This document shows positions 31,544 through 40,352 of a stretch of DNA of 45,985 nt, piece after piece. Each line of letters starts with the position of its first letter. The first letter of the stretch is position 1. Both the position numbers and the translations under genes were made by a program. The notes under the pieces are model-generated. The model saw only the letters and a program-made list of their open reading frames with translations, was not told where the DNA came from and did not search any database. The DNA lies in contig JACKNU010000013.1 of NCBI GenBank assembly GCA_024234675.1, positions 1 to 45,985 on the forward strand, in the 5' to 3' direction. Origin of the DNA: Pseudomonadales bacterium. GTDB lineage: Bacteria; Pseudomonadota; Gammaproteobacteria; Pseudomonadales; Halieaceae.

Positions 31544-34222
31544 CTATCCCATCCCGGGCAGGGAAAGCAGCGCCAGGGCCCCACAGGCGCAGGCCAGGAT
31601 GATGCCCGTTCCCAGTGCCAGCGGGTGGCGCCCCTGCAGCAGGCGTGTGGCCAGGAACTTGCGATCCACGTAAATACCGCGGCGCGCCAGTGGCGCGACC
31701 TGCGCGACGATGGCTGTCGGCTCGAAGGCCGGCAGCCAGCGGGAACCGATAAACACGGTCACATCATCTATCATCAGGAAATGGCTGCGGTAGTGGACCC
31801 GACTGCCACTGCCCAGGTGGTATACGCCCTGGTGGTCTGCCAGCACCAGCACGTCACCCCGGGTACCTATATGGCCGTAATCGCTGCCCTGCAGCAGCAA
31901 CAGGGCGAAGGCCGGCCCCGCCAGCGCCACCAGCAGCGCCGCCAGCTGCAGGGCCGATACCCCCAGGCCCACGGCTACCATGATTGCAGCCAGGGCCAGC
32001 ACCGCATAGCTCCTGGCCAGCAGCGACAGGCGTTGCTGGCGGTTGGCGGCAGGGGCCACCCAGCTTATGTCGTCGGCCCCCTGGTCCAGAGGTACAGCGC
32101 CCTGCTCGCGCGAGGAGGTGTAGACCTGGCAGCGTATCCGGTACACAGCGGCCAGGCAGCAGCTGGCGACCAGTGCCAGCACGGCCAGTGCCAGCCCGGC
32201 GCGCCAGGCCAGCAGCTCGAGGCTGGCGCGGCGCGTCTGCTCTGCAACCAGGGCAGTCAGCAGCGTGGACGTCAGGGGCGCCTCCGCGTCTCCCTGCTCA
32301 TTGTATTTAAGCAGGGAAATACTGCCGGGCTGGCGCACCAGCAGGCGTTTGCCCCAGGCTGCCAACTGCCCGGCCACCGCTCCCGATGGCAGGGTTGCCC
32401 TACCCAGGCTCTGCCACTGCTGGTCGAAGCGGAACAGCTCCGCGGGCCGGTCATCCCGGCGCTCAAATATCACCCACCACTGGTCGCCCAGGGGCAGGAA
32501 GTCGCGAATTGCGGCATAGCGGGAGGTGGCCTCGGCGAGGGGTTGCGGCACAATCTCGTCCAGTTGCTCGCCGAAAGCGTCATCTTCGTAGCGCAGTACG
32601 GAAATGGTCGGTGCCCCGGCGCTGTTGACCAGCAGCAGCCCCGAGTCGAGTTGCAGTACCGGTTCCGCGGGCAGGGGTACGGCGGCCCGGGCCAGCAGCT
32701 CACCCTGCGAATTCAGCTTGAGCAGTTCACCCGCGGCGCTGTCGGCGACGAACACGTTGCCGTCCAGCGGGTTGACTGCCAGCGCGTCAATGCTGCTACC
32801 GGCCAGCCGCGCCGAGAACTGCTCGCAGTGGGGCTGCTCCAGCGTGCAGCGCAGCAGGGCGGGCGCCTGCTCACCTGCGGGTCGCCCCGGTGCCAGCAGC
32901 CGGCCCCCGGGGTCCAGGGCCAGCGGCGGCGACAGGGCCGCAACCCCCAGTTGTTGCGCCCCCAGCACCGCCTGGCCGACGCCGGCGCGATCGTGCAGCA
33001 GCAAGCGGTTGGCGGCCAGCAACAGTGGCCCCTGACCGGGAAATACCGCGATCGCGCCGGGGCCGCGGATAGCGCCATCGGTCCGCGAAGTCTGCATTCC
33101 CAGCAACATGGCCAGGCAGCAGGCCATGGAGATCGCCGCGGCCAGCGCGGCGCGGCGGGCGCGGTGCCGGGCCGCCTCGGCCCGCTGGCGCACGGCGGCG
33201 GTGTTGCGAAAGGGTGACAGGCTGAACAGGTTGGGTTCGCCGGGCTGGCGCTTGCGGCGGCCCGGATAGGCGTCGGCCTGCGAGGCGCGCTTGCGGCTGG
33301 GCAGTTCCAGGCGCGTCTTTACCCTGCCGGCGGCGGAGGGGGGGGCGATGTGGGTGAGCTCCCGGGCGGCGCGCCGTTCCGCCTGCTGCTCCATGGCTCG
33401 CCGCTGGGCTTCCTGCTCGCGTTCGGCGGCTTCGGCCAGGGCTTTTTCCTCGGCCCGCTTGCGCAGCTCCTCAGCCTTGCGTTGGGCCGCTGCCGCCGCT
33501 TGCTGGCGTTTGCGCCGGGCGCTCTCCAGTTGGGCCTGGGCCGCCTGCTGCTCCTGCTCGCGGCGCAGTGCCTCGCGGGCGGCGGCTTTTTCCGCCGCGG
33601 CGCGCTGCTGCTCTTCCCGGCGCTGGCGGTGCAACTGCGCCAGCTGTTCCCGTTCGGCCTCGCGCGCGGCCCGTTCCGCCTCCGCTCGCGCCGCCGCTGC
33701 CGCCCTGGCGCGCTCGTGCTCCGCCGCGCGCTGCGCCTTTTTTGCCTCTTTGCGGCGCCGCTCTTCGGCCTTGCGTCGCGCGATCTCGGCCGCCGCCTCG
33801 CGTTTTTGTTCGGCCAGTGCGGCTTTCTGGCGGGCCGCCTCCAGCTTTGCCAGGCGGGCGGCTTCCTGCTTCGCCTGCTGGGCGGCTTCCCGCGCCAGGG
33901 CTTTTTGCCGGGCCTGTTCCATTGCGCTGGCTTTCGCCTCGGATGGCGAGTTGGTGGCGGGGGGCTTGCCGTCGCGGGCGCCGTTGCGGTCGTCGAGCTT
34001 GACCAGCTCGGTCTCTATGCCCAAACGGCGCAGCCTGGCATAGGATTCCGCAGCTTCCTTGCGATTCAGGTCGCGGCTCAGCACCACGACATCGCCTGAG
34101 AAACACTGTCGCAGTCGCGCCGGGTCATGGATGGCATACAACTCGGCCAGCCGGGTTTCTACCTGCTCGCGGTCGTGCCCCTCCAGGATCCTGCCCCTGA
34201 ACGTGAGGTTAAACTTTGCCAC
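31544..34222 (-). CDS. Large membrane protein: N-terminal globular domain, long coiled coil, propeller-like domain
   Basis: 892 residues, not recognised as a named family. Residues 1-75 form a small alpha/beta domain (FNLTFRGRILEGHDREQVE, LSRDLNRKEAAESYARLRRLGIETELVK) of the kind that precedes membrane proteins in many Proteobacteria. Residues 95-310 are an Ala/Arg/Glu/Lys coiled coil. A first membrane helix lies at about 357-375. Residues 390-650 are rich in short beta segments (LDPGGRLLAPGR, AVNPLDGNVFVADSAAGELLKL, LDSGLLLVNSAG) suggesting an NHL/beta-propeller outside the cytoplasm. Further helices lie at about 666-695, 737-780 (a pair) and 864-891. The start is a GTG. It could be an envelope sensor or scaffold; the function is unknown. 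Confidence 0.75.
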   Translation of the reverse strand: MAKFNLTFRGRILEGHDREQVETRLAELYAIHDPARLRQCFSGDVVVLSRDLNRKEAAESYARLRRLGIETELVKLDDRNGARDGKPPATNSPSEAKASAMEQARQKALAREAAQQAKQEAARLAKLEAARQKAALAEQKREAAAEIARRKAEERRRKEAKKAQRAAEHERARAAAAARAEAERAAREAEREQLAQLHRQRREEQQRAAAEKAAAREALRREQEQQAAQAQLESARRKRQQAAAAAQRKAEELRKRAEEKALAEAAEREQEAQRRAMEQQAERRAARELTHIAPPSAAGRVKTRLELPSRKRASQADAYPGRRKRQPGEPNLFSLSPFRNTAAVRQRAEAARHRARRAALAAAISMACCLAMLLGMQTSRTDGAIRGPGAIAVFPGQGPLLLAANRLLLHDRAGVGQAVLGAQQLGVAALSPPLALDPGGRLLAPGRPAGEQAPALLRCTLEQPHCEQFSARLAGSSIDALAVNPLDGNVFVADSAAGELLKLNSQGELLARAAVPLPAEPVLQLDSGLLLVNSAGAPTISVLRYEDDAFGEQLDEIVPQPLAEATSRYAAIRDFLPLGDQWWVIFERRDDRPAELFRFDQQWQSLGRATLPSGAVAGQLAAWGKRLLVRQPGSISLLKYNEQGDAEAPLTSTLLTALVAEQTRRASLELLAWRAGLALAVLALVASCCLAAVYRIRCQVYTSSREQGAVPLDQGADDISWVAPAANRQQRLSLLARSYAVLALAAIMVAVGLGVSALQLAALLVALAGPAFALLLLQGSDYGHIGTRGDVLVLADHQGVYHLGSGSRVHYRSHFLMIDDVTVFIGSRWLPAFEPTAIVAQVAPLARRGIYVDRKFLATRLLQGRHPLALGTGIILACACGALALLSLPGMG

Positions 34223-34306
34223 CCCGCGTCTCGCGCCCCTGTTGTCCGTGATTTTTTATGTAACTGGAATGTACGGGGTTTCAGGGTGGTTTTCCAGTGC
34301 GGCTTG

Positions 34307-35542
34307 TCAGGACGGGTGCGGGTCCACGAACTCGAAGCTGAGCCCGGCATTTTTTGCCAGTCGCTGCTGCAGCCTGGCGCCCATGGCCGAGGCGGGTGTC
34401 CAGAAGCCGCCGCCGGCGACGGGCTTGTCCAGTGCCAGGCAGACGCTGGCTTCTCCCAGCATTTTCGCGGTGGATCCGTAGCCGGGGTCCATGTCGCCGG
34501 TCACTTTCAGGCGCATGTCCTTGCTGCGGTCCTGGGGGTGGAGCCCGTGCAGGAAAATCTCGTAAAAGCCCTTCTCGCGCTGCCGGCGACTGGGCCCCTC
34601 TCCCGGTGAGGGCAGCAGGCGCGCCGCGAGCTTGCGGGTGGGGGTTGCCGCCAGCGCCAGCATGCCCAGTCGCGAGCCGATGGCTGCTACGTTTGCCAGG
34701 TAGCGGGAGCGGGTCAGTACCGCCTCGTCGTAGTGGAAATCCTCGCCCCAGGGGAAACCCAGCAGCGCGTTGCTGCGCCGCACGACCCGGGTGTTGACCA
34801 GGGCCATGATGAAGGGGAAGGTCCACTGGCCGAAGTCGGGATCGAACCGCGCGGTATCCTGGTCCGGCCCGTCCGGCCCGGTAGGCGCCCCCGGCGGGTT
34901 GAGTACGTAGGGATCGGCGATGAGGTCGCGGATACCGGGATCGTGAGCCGCCTCCTCCATGAGGTTGAGCATGCTGGCCACGGTGCCCCCGCTGGTGGCG
35001 CCGCTGGTGCGGCCAACCCGGGTCTTGACGTGTACTGCGGGCACGCCGTGCTGTTTCAGCATGGCCTGTTGCAGGTACCAGGTGCCAATATCGAACGGTA
35101 TGGAGTCAAAGCCACAGGTGTGGACGATCCGGGCCCCGGTGGCTTTGGCTGTGCCCTGGTAGGCCGGAATGACCCGCGCCATCCACTGTACCTCGCCGGT
35201 CAGGTCGCAGTACCCGGTGCCGGCATCGGCACAGGCGGCCACCAGGGGCGTGCCGTATTTGGCATAGGGGCCCACGGTAGTGCACACGACCCTGGTCTGG
35301 GCCACCAGCTCCGCCAGGCTGGCTGCATCCTCGCTGTCAGCCAGCAGTATCGGCAGGGCAGCGCGCTGGCTCTTTTTCAGGCAGGCCGCGCGCACCGCCT
35401 CCAGCTTGTCGCGGTTGCGACCGGCAATGGCCCAGCGCAGCGTGTTGTCGACGCCATATTTTTTTGCAAGGTAGGCGGTGACCAGCTGCCCGGTGAAGCC
35501 GCTGGCACCCCATACTATTACGTCGAATTTGCGCCTTGCCAT
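34307..35542 (-). CDS. Saccharopine-dehydrogenase-like / trans-acting enoyl reductase family protein
   Basis: 411 residues. A Rossmann NAD(P)-binding start (VIVWGASGFTGQLVTAYLA, pattern GxxGxxG) and the segment TVGPYAKYGTPLVAACADAGTGYCDLTGE are characteristic of this family, which includes mycobacterial trans-acting enoyl reductases used in complex lipid synthesis. Near the C-terminus is GYGSTAKMLGEASVCLA. The middle region (THTCGFDSIPFDIG type) also fits. GGAG lies upstream of the ATG. It diverges from the peptide transporter operon. Substrate unknown; a lipid enoyl or imine is plausible. Confidence 0.85.
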   Translation of the reverse strand: MARRKFDVIVWGASGFTGQLVTAYLAKKYGVDNTLRWAIAGRNRDKLEAVRAACLKKSQRAALPILLADSEDAASLAELVAQTRVVCTTVGPYAKYGTPLVAACADAGTGYCDLTGEVQWMARVIPAYQGTAKATGARIVHTCGFDSIPFDIGTWYLQQAMLKQHGVPAVHVKTRVGRTSGATSGGTVASMLNLMEEAAHDPGIRDLIADPYVLNPPGAPTGPDGPDQDTARFDPDFGQWTFPFIMALVNTRVVRRSNALLGFPWGEDFHYDEAVLTRSRYLANVAAIGSRLGMLALAATPTRKLAARLLPSPGEGPSRRQREKGFYEIFLHGLHPQDRSKDMRLKVTGDMDPGYGSTAKMLGEASVCLALDKPVAGGGFWTPASAMGARLQQRLAKNAGLSFEFVDPHPS

Positions 35543-35781
35543 GGTGGCCTACTCCCTGGATGGGTGGTGATTGAATGTCGTGCGTGCCCTGCAGGGAGGA
35601 GCTCGCCCTCATCCTGGTGACAAGCTGTAGCATAGCAGTGTCCGGGAGCCGAAATGGGAAATCGGCGGCGGCTTTCGCAGTAACCCTATTGGGTCCGGGC
35701 CTCGCCAAGTGTGAACCCGGTACTGGTTCTCGACCGGGTGGCAGGGTATCCTTGCGCGCTCACTATCAGGGCAGTGTCGCC

Positions 35782-37983
35782 GTGCCGACAGGATACAGGG
35801 ACAATTCGGGGTTTACCACGCGCCTGGGCTTCGCGGCGCTGGCGCTGCTGGCCGTGGTGCTGGCCGGCTGCGGCGAGCCACCCTGGAACGATCCCAACCC
35901 CAGCTTCGATGACGGCCTGCTCACCTACAACTCGGTGATGAGCCCGTCGCCCCCCAAGCACCTGGATCCGGCCACGTCCTACGCCTCGGACGAAAGCCTG
36001 TTCCTGATGCAGATCTACGAACCGCCCATGGGTTATCACTTCCTCAAGCGCCCCTATGAGCTGCTGGCGCTGTCGGTGGAGGATTTTCCCCAGGTCACCT
36101 ACCTCAACGCCGAGGGCGAGGAGGTCGCCGAGGACGATCCCGCGGTGGCCTATACCCGCTATACCCTCACCGTGCGCGAGGACGAACACTACCAGCCGCA
36201 TCCGGCGTTCGCCGTGGACCAGCAGGGCCAGCCCCTGTACCTTTTTGACGACGCCGAGGAGGGCTCGCGCTACAGCCAGATTACCGATTTTCCGCAGACC
36301 GGCGATCGCCCGGTGCGCGCCAATGACTACGTGTACGCGATCAAGCGCCTGGCGGACCCGCTGATCGGCTCGCCCATGCTGGGATTCATGGCCCAGCACA
36401 TCGTCGGCATGACGGAGTTCTCCGAGGAGCTGGCCCGGGTGGAGCGCCCAGGCAACTGGCTGGACCTGAATGATTTCGATATGGAGGGCCTGGAGGTGCT
36501 GGACGAGCGCACCTTCACGATCACCATCAACGGCCGCTATCCCCAGTTTGTCTACTGGCTGGCCATGCACTTTTTCTCACCCATCGCCCCCGAGGTGGAC
36601 CGCTTCTACCACAACCCCGGGTTCAGCGACCGCAACCTCACCCTGGACTGGTGGCCGGTCGGCTCCGGCCCCTACATGATGGTGAAGAACGATCCCAACA
36701 GCGAGATCATCCTGGAGCGCAACCCCAATTATCGCGAGGACTACTACCCCATCGAGGGGGAGCCGGGTGACCGGGAGAAGGGCCTGCTGGATGACGCCGG
36801 CAAGCGGGTGCCGTTTATCGACCGGGCGGTGTTCCGCCTGGAGAAGGAAGTATTGCCCCTGTGGACCAAGTTCCTGCAGGGCTACTACGACCGCTCGGGA
36901 GAGGTGCACGGCAATACCAACGGCGTATTCGACCAGGCCTTCGTGGTGGGCCCCGACGGCGTGGAGATGTCGCCGGAGCTGCAGGACCACAATATCACCA
37001 TGTCGCCGGACGTGAAGCCGGGTATCTACTACTACGGCTTCAATATGCGCGACCCCGTGGTGGGCGGCTACACGGAGGACAGGCGCAAGCTGCGCCAGGC
37101 GTTGCAAATCGCCTTCAACACCGAGGAGTACATCAATATCTTCTACAAGGGCAACGGGATCGCCGCCCAGAACCCGATTCCACCGGGCATTCCCGGGCAC
37201 CTGGAGGGGGAGGAGGGGATCAACCCCTACGTCTACGACTGGGTGGACGGCGAGGCGGTGCGCAAGCCCCTGGAGTACGCCCGCAAGCTGCTGGCGGAGG
37301 CGGGCTATCCCAACGGCCGCGACGCCCGCACCGGCGAACCCCTGAAAATCTTCATCGACGTGCAGTCCCAGGCGATCAGCAATACCTCCATGAACTGGAT
37401 GGACCGGGTGTTTGCCGAACTCGGGGTACAGGTGGAATATCGTCCGGCCGACTGGAACCGCACCCGGGAAAAACTGCTGACCGGCAATACCCAGATTTAT
37501 TCCCACGGCTGGCTGGCCGATTACCCCGACCCGGAGAACTTCCTGTTCCTGCTGTACGGCCCCGAGAGTCCGCTGATCTGTGAGTGCGACGGCGCCAACA
37601 ACTCCAACTATGACAATCCCGAGTACGACGAGCTGTTCCGGCAGGTCAGGGTGCTGCCGCCGGGCCCGGAGCGGGCCGAACTGGTGGCGCGCATGGTGGA
37701 ACTGTTCCGCCGCGACGCGGTGTGGCTGTATGCCTATTACCCCAAGGACATCTACCTGAACAACAGCTGGGTGTCCAACACCAAGCGCCACGGTATCTCC
37801 AAGGCCACTCTGAAGTACCTGAATATCGATCCAGAGGAGCGCGCCCGCCGGCAGGTGGAGTGGAACCAGCCGGTGACCTGGCCGCTGTATGCCGGGGCCG
37901 CGCTGGTGATCGGCCTGCTGCTGCCCGGCGTCATTGCCTACCGGCGGCGCCAGAACGCCACCGCGCGCCGCGCAGTGGAGTAA
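35782..37983 (+). CDS. Peptide ABC transporter substrate-binding lipoprotein with C-terminal membrane helix
   Basis: SBP_bac_5-family (OppA/YejA-like) binding protein. A signal peptide ends in the lipobox LAGC with Cys30 as lipidation site. The ligand-binding body includes HLDPATSYASDE, DWWPVGSGPYMM, ILERNPNYRE, GIYYYGFNMRD, RKLRQALQIAFN and SHGWLADYPDPENFLFLLYG. The 733 residues exceed the usual 520-610, and the last 35 contain a hydrophobic helix (YAGAALVIGLLLPGVIAY) followed by positive residues, so the protein may be membrane-anchored at both ends. The GTG at 35782 is the best start before the signal peptide, though the frame stays open back to 35575. First gene of a four-gene transporter operon. 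Confidence 0.85.
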   Translation: MPTGYRDNSGFTTRLGFAALALLAVVLAGCGEPPWNDPNPSFDDGLLTYNSVMSPSPPKHLDPATSYASDESLFLMQIYEPPMGYHFLKRPYELLALSVEDFPQVTYLNAEGEEVAEDDPAVAYTRYTLTVREDEHYQPHPAFAVDQQGQPLYLFDDAEEGSRYSQITDFPQTGDRPVRANDYVYAIKRLADPLIGSPMLGFMAQHIVGMTEFSEELARVERPGNWLDLNDFDMEGLEVLDERTFTITINGRYPQFVYWLAMHFFSPIAPEVDRFYHNPGFSDRNLTLDWWPVGSGPYMMVKNDPNSEIILERNPNYREDYYPIEGEPGDREKGLLDDAGKRVPFIDRAVFRLEKEVLPLWTKFLQGYYDRSGEVHGNTNGVFDQAFVVGPDGVEMSPELQDHNITMSPDVKPGIYYYGFNMRDPVVGGYTEDRRKLRQALQIAFNTEEYINIFYKGNGIAAQNPIPPGIPGHLEGEEGINPYVYDWVDGEAVRKPLEYARKLLAEAGYPNGRDARTGEPLKIFIDVQSQAISNTSMNWMDRVFAELGVQVEYRPADWNRTREKLLTGNTQIYSHGWLADYPDPENFLFLLYGPESPLICECDGANNSNYDNPEYDELFRQVRVLPPGPERAELVARMVELFRRDAVWLYAYYPKDIYLNNSWVSNTKRHGISKATLKYLNIDPEERARRQVEWNQPVTWPLYAGAALVIGLLLPGVIAYRRRQNATARRAVE

Positions 37984-37989
37984 CCGCCC

Positions 37990-38967
37990 ATGTTTGCCTA
38001 TATCGTCCGCCGGCTGCTGTACGCCATTCCCATCCTGATCGGGGTCAACCTGCTGACTTTCACCCTGTTTTTCGTAGTGAACTCCCCGGATGACATGGCC
38101 GTGTCCCAGCTGGGGGAGAAATACGTCACCCCCGAGGCCATCGAGGCCTGGAAGCGCAAGAACGGTTACGACAAGCCCCTGTTCGTCAATGCCGAGGCCC
38201 AGGGTGTGGGCGCTTTTACCGACACTATTTTCTTCACCAAGTCGCTGAAGTTGTTCGCTTTCGACTTCGGTCGCTCCGAGAGCGGCCGCGACATCACCAC
38301 CGACGTCTCCACTCGCATGTGGCCCAGCCTGGCGGTGGCCCTGCCCAGCTTCGTCATCGGCATCTGGGTCAATATCTGCGTGGCCCTGATGGTGGTGATG
38401 TTCCGCGCCACCGCCCTGGACCGCTGGGCGGTGTTCGTGTTCGTCGCGCTGATGTCCATCTCCTACCTGTTCTACATCATCGGCGGCCAGTACCTGGTGG
38501 CCAAGAGCTGGATGCTGGTGCCCATATCGGGCTATGACCCGGAGTTCCAGCCCTGGAAGTTCCTCATCCTGCCGGTGCTGGTCAGCGTCATCGCGGGGAT
38601 AGGCTCCGGCGCGCGCTGGTACCGGACGCTGTTCCTGGAGGAGGCGGGCCAGGATTATGTGCGCACCGCCCGCGCCAAGGGTGCCAGTGAGATCAGCATC
38701 CTGTTCAAGCACATCCTGCCCAACGCCCTGATCCCCATCCTCACCGGGGTGGTGGTGCTGATCCCCACGCTGTTCATGGGCAGCCTGTTGATCGAATCCT
38801 TCTTCGGTATTCCCGGCCTCGGCAGTTACATGCTGGATGCGATCCGGTCCCAGGATTTCGCCATCGTGCGCACCATGGTGTTCATAGGCTCCATCCTCTA
38901 CATCATCGGCCTGATCCTCACGGACATCTCCTACACCTGGGCCGACCCCAGGGTGCGGCTCAGTTGA
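37990..38967 (+). CDS. Peptide ABC transporter permease, OppB type
   Basis: 325 residues, about six membrane helices. The N-terminus FAYIVRRLLYAIPILIGVNLLTF is the standard OppB/DppB opening. The cytoplasmic coupling loop with the EAA motif is QDYVRTARAKGASEISILFKHILPNAL. It starts 7 bases after the lipoprotein gene and overlaps the next permease by one base. Compared with DppB it has a somewhat longer periplasmic segment after helix 1 (around AVSQLGEKYVTPEAIEAW), as YejB does. Confidence 0.9.
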   Translation: MFAYIVRRLLYAIPILIGVNLLTFTLFFVVNSPDDMAVSQLGEKYVTPEAIEAWKRKNGYDKPLFVNAEAQGVGAFTDTIFFTKSLKLFAFDFGRSESGRDITTDVSTRMWPSLAVALPSFVIGIWVNICVALMVVMFRATALDRWAVFVFVALMSISYLFYIIGGQYLVAKSWMLVPISGYDPEFQPWKFLILPVLVSVIAGIGSGARWYRTLFLEEAGQDYVRTARAKGASEISILFKHILPNALIPILTGVVVLIPTLFMGSLLIESFFGIPGLGSYMLDAIRSQDFAIVRTMVFIGSILYIIGLILTDISYTWADPRVRLS

Positions 38968-40352
38968 TGCTGGCGCTGGATTTCAAACCGGTCCTGCTGT
39001 GGTCCGATGCGCTGGTGTTCCTGCTGGTCATCGCCCTGACCCTGTTTTTCTATCGCCTGCGCGAGGATCCCCAGACCAGGGAGCGCTGGGGCAGGGTGTT
39101 CTCCTCGCGCCTGGGGATGGTCACCTTCACCGTCATCATGGTCTATGTGGTCATTGCCCTGCTGGACTCGCTGCATTTTCGCAAGGCCCTGCCCACCCCC
39201 GAGGGGGTGGTCACCAACGAAATCTTCTACGACAACAAGGTCACCAGCGTGCTGGACGTGCTGCTGGACGGCATGGGCGAGCGCTTCGAGCGCACTTACT
39301 CGGCTCCCTTTGCGCTCAAGTCCTTCGAAAAGAGCAATATGAAGGACGAGCAGGGCAATATGTACCGCGGTTATGAGGACCTCAAGCACGCCGGCCAGCA
39401 CCTGTCCGACCCCCAGGCCAAGTGGGCGAATGTGCTGGAACTGAGTCTCAGGGCCCTGGCCTGGGGGCTGCTGGCGGCGGCCCTGGTGGTAGGATTGCAA
39501 TGGTATCTGCTGCGCGGCAGTGTGCACCCCTGGTACGCCTCCTGGGCGGTGCAGGCGGTGGTGATCTGCCTGTTCTTCTGGCTGGTTTACCTCAGCCACT
39601 ATTACCATGTGCTGGGTACGGACCAGGGCGGCGCCGATGTGGCTTACCAGAGCATCAAGGGCGTGCGCACCGGGGTGCTGCTGGGCACCCTGTCCACGCT
39701 GGTGATGCTGCCCATCGCCGTGAGCCTGGGCGTGATGGCCGGCTACTTCAAGGGCTGGGTGGACGACGTGGTGCAGTACCTCTATACCACGCTCAGCTCT
39801 ATACCGGGCATTCTGCTGATCGCCGCCTCGGTGCTGCTGTTCCAGGTGTATATTGACCTCAATCCGGATTTCTTCGCCATCGGCATGGAGAAAGCCGATG
39901 CCCGTTTTATCGCCCTGTGTTTCATCCTCGGGCTGACCAGCTGGTCCAGCCTGTGTCGCCTCATCCGGGCGGAGACCCTGAAAATCAGCCAGTTGGGCTA
40001 TGTGCAGGCCGCCCACGCCTTCGGCGTCAGTCACGCTCGCATCCTGGGGCGCCACATCCTGCCCAACGTGGTGCATATCATCCTGATCACCTTCGTGCTG
40101 GATTTCAGTTCGCTGGTGCTGGCCGAGGCGGTGCTGTCCTATATCGGTGTGGGCATCGACCCCTCCATGGGCAGCTGGGGCAATATGATCAACGGCGCCC
40201 GCTCGGAGTTGTCCCGGGAGCCGGCGGTGTGGTGGACCCTGTCCGGCGCCTTCTTCTTCATGTTCGTGCTGGTGCTGGCGGCCAACCTGTTCTCCGACCT
40301 GGTGCGCGATGCCTTCGACCCGCGCAGCGCGATGGGGAGGTCCGGAACATGA
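38967..40352 (+). CDS. Peptide ABC transporter permease, OppC type, with N-terminal extension
   Basis: 461 residues, against about 300 for a usual OppC/DppC. The normal OppC core begins around residue 215 with YHVLGTDQGGADVAYQSIKGVRTG (the HPLGTDxxGRD motif) and ends with the EAA loop YVQAAHAFGVSHARILGRHILPNVV. Before it are roughly four predicted membrane helices (about residues 10-32, 51-71, 160-183, 193-215) and a hydrophilic loop of about 85 residues between helices 2 and 3. The ATG overlaps the preceding stop by one base (TGATG) and its own stop overlaps the ATPase start (ATGA). The extra segment probably contacts the large substrate-binding protein. Confidence 0.88.
   Translation: MLALDFKPVLLWSDALVFLLVIALTLFFYRLREDPQTRERWGRVFSSRLGMVTFTVIMVYVVIALLDSLHFRKALPTPEGVVTNEIFYDNKVTSVLDVLLDGMGERFERTYSAPFALKSFEKSNMKDEQGNMYRGYEDLKHAGQHLSDPQAKWANVLELSLRALAWGLLAAALVVGLQWYLLRGSVHPWYASWAVQAVVICLFFWLVYLSHYYHVLGTDQGGADVAYQSIKGVRTGVLLGTLSTLVMLPIAVSLGVMAGYFKGWVDDVVQYLYTTLSSIPGILLIAASVLLFQVYIDLNPDFFAIGMEKADARFIALCFILGLTSWSSLCRLIRAETLKISQLGYVQAAHAFGVSHARILGRHILPNVVHIILITFVLDFSSLVLAEAVLSYIGVGIDPSMGSWGNMINGARSELSREPAVWWTLSGAFFFMFVLVLAANLFSDLVRDAFDPRSAMGRSGT

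Noticed and set aside
31517..33217. 566-codon plus-strand frame inside the 892-residue gene
   Set aside because: Gln/Gly/Arg-rich, no start signal, no domain; a shadow of the minus-strand gene.
36577..38712. 711-codon open frame antisense to the binding protein and OppB genes
   Set aside because: Crosses two well-supported genes; His/Val/Gly-rich composition is typical of antisense frames of GC-rich genes.
40349..40352. Possible single polypeptide joining OppC and the ATPase
   Set aside because: The ATGA overlap changes frame; these are two coupled genes, not a fusion.
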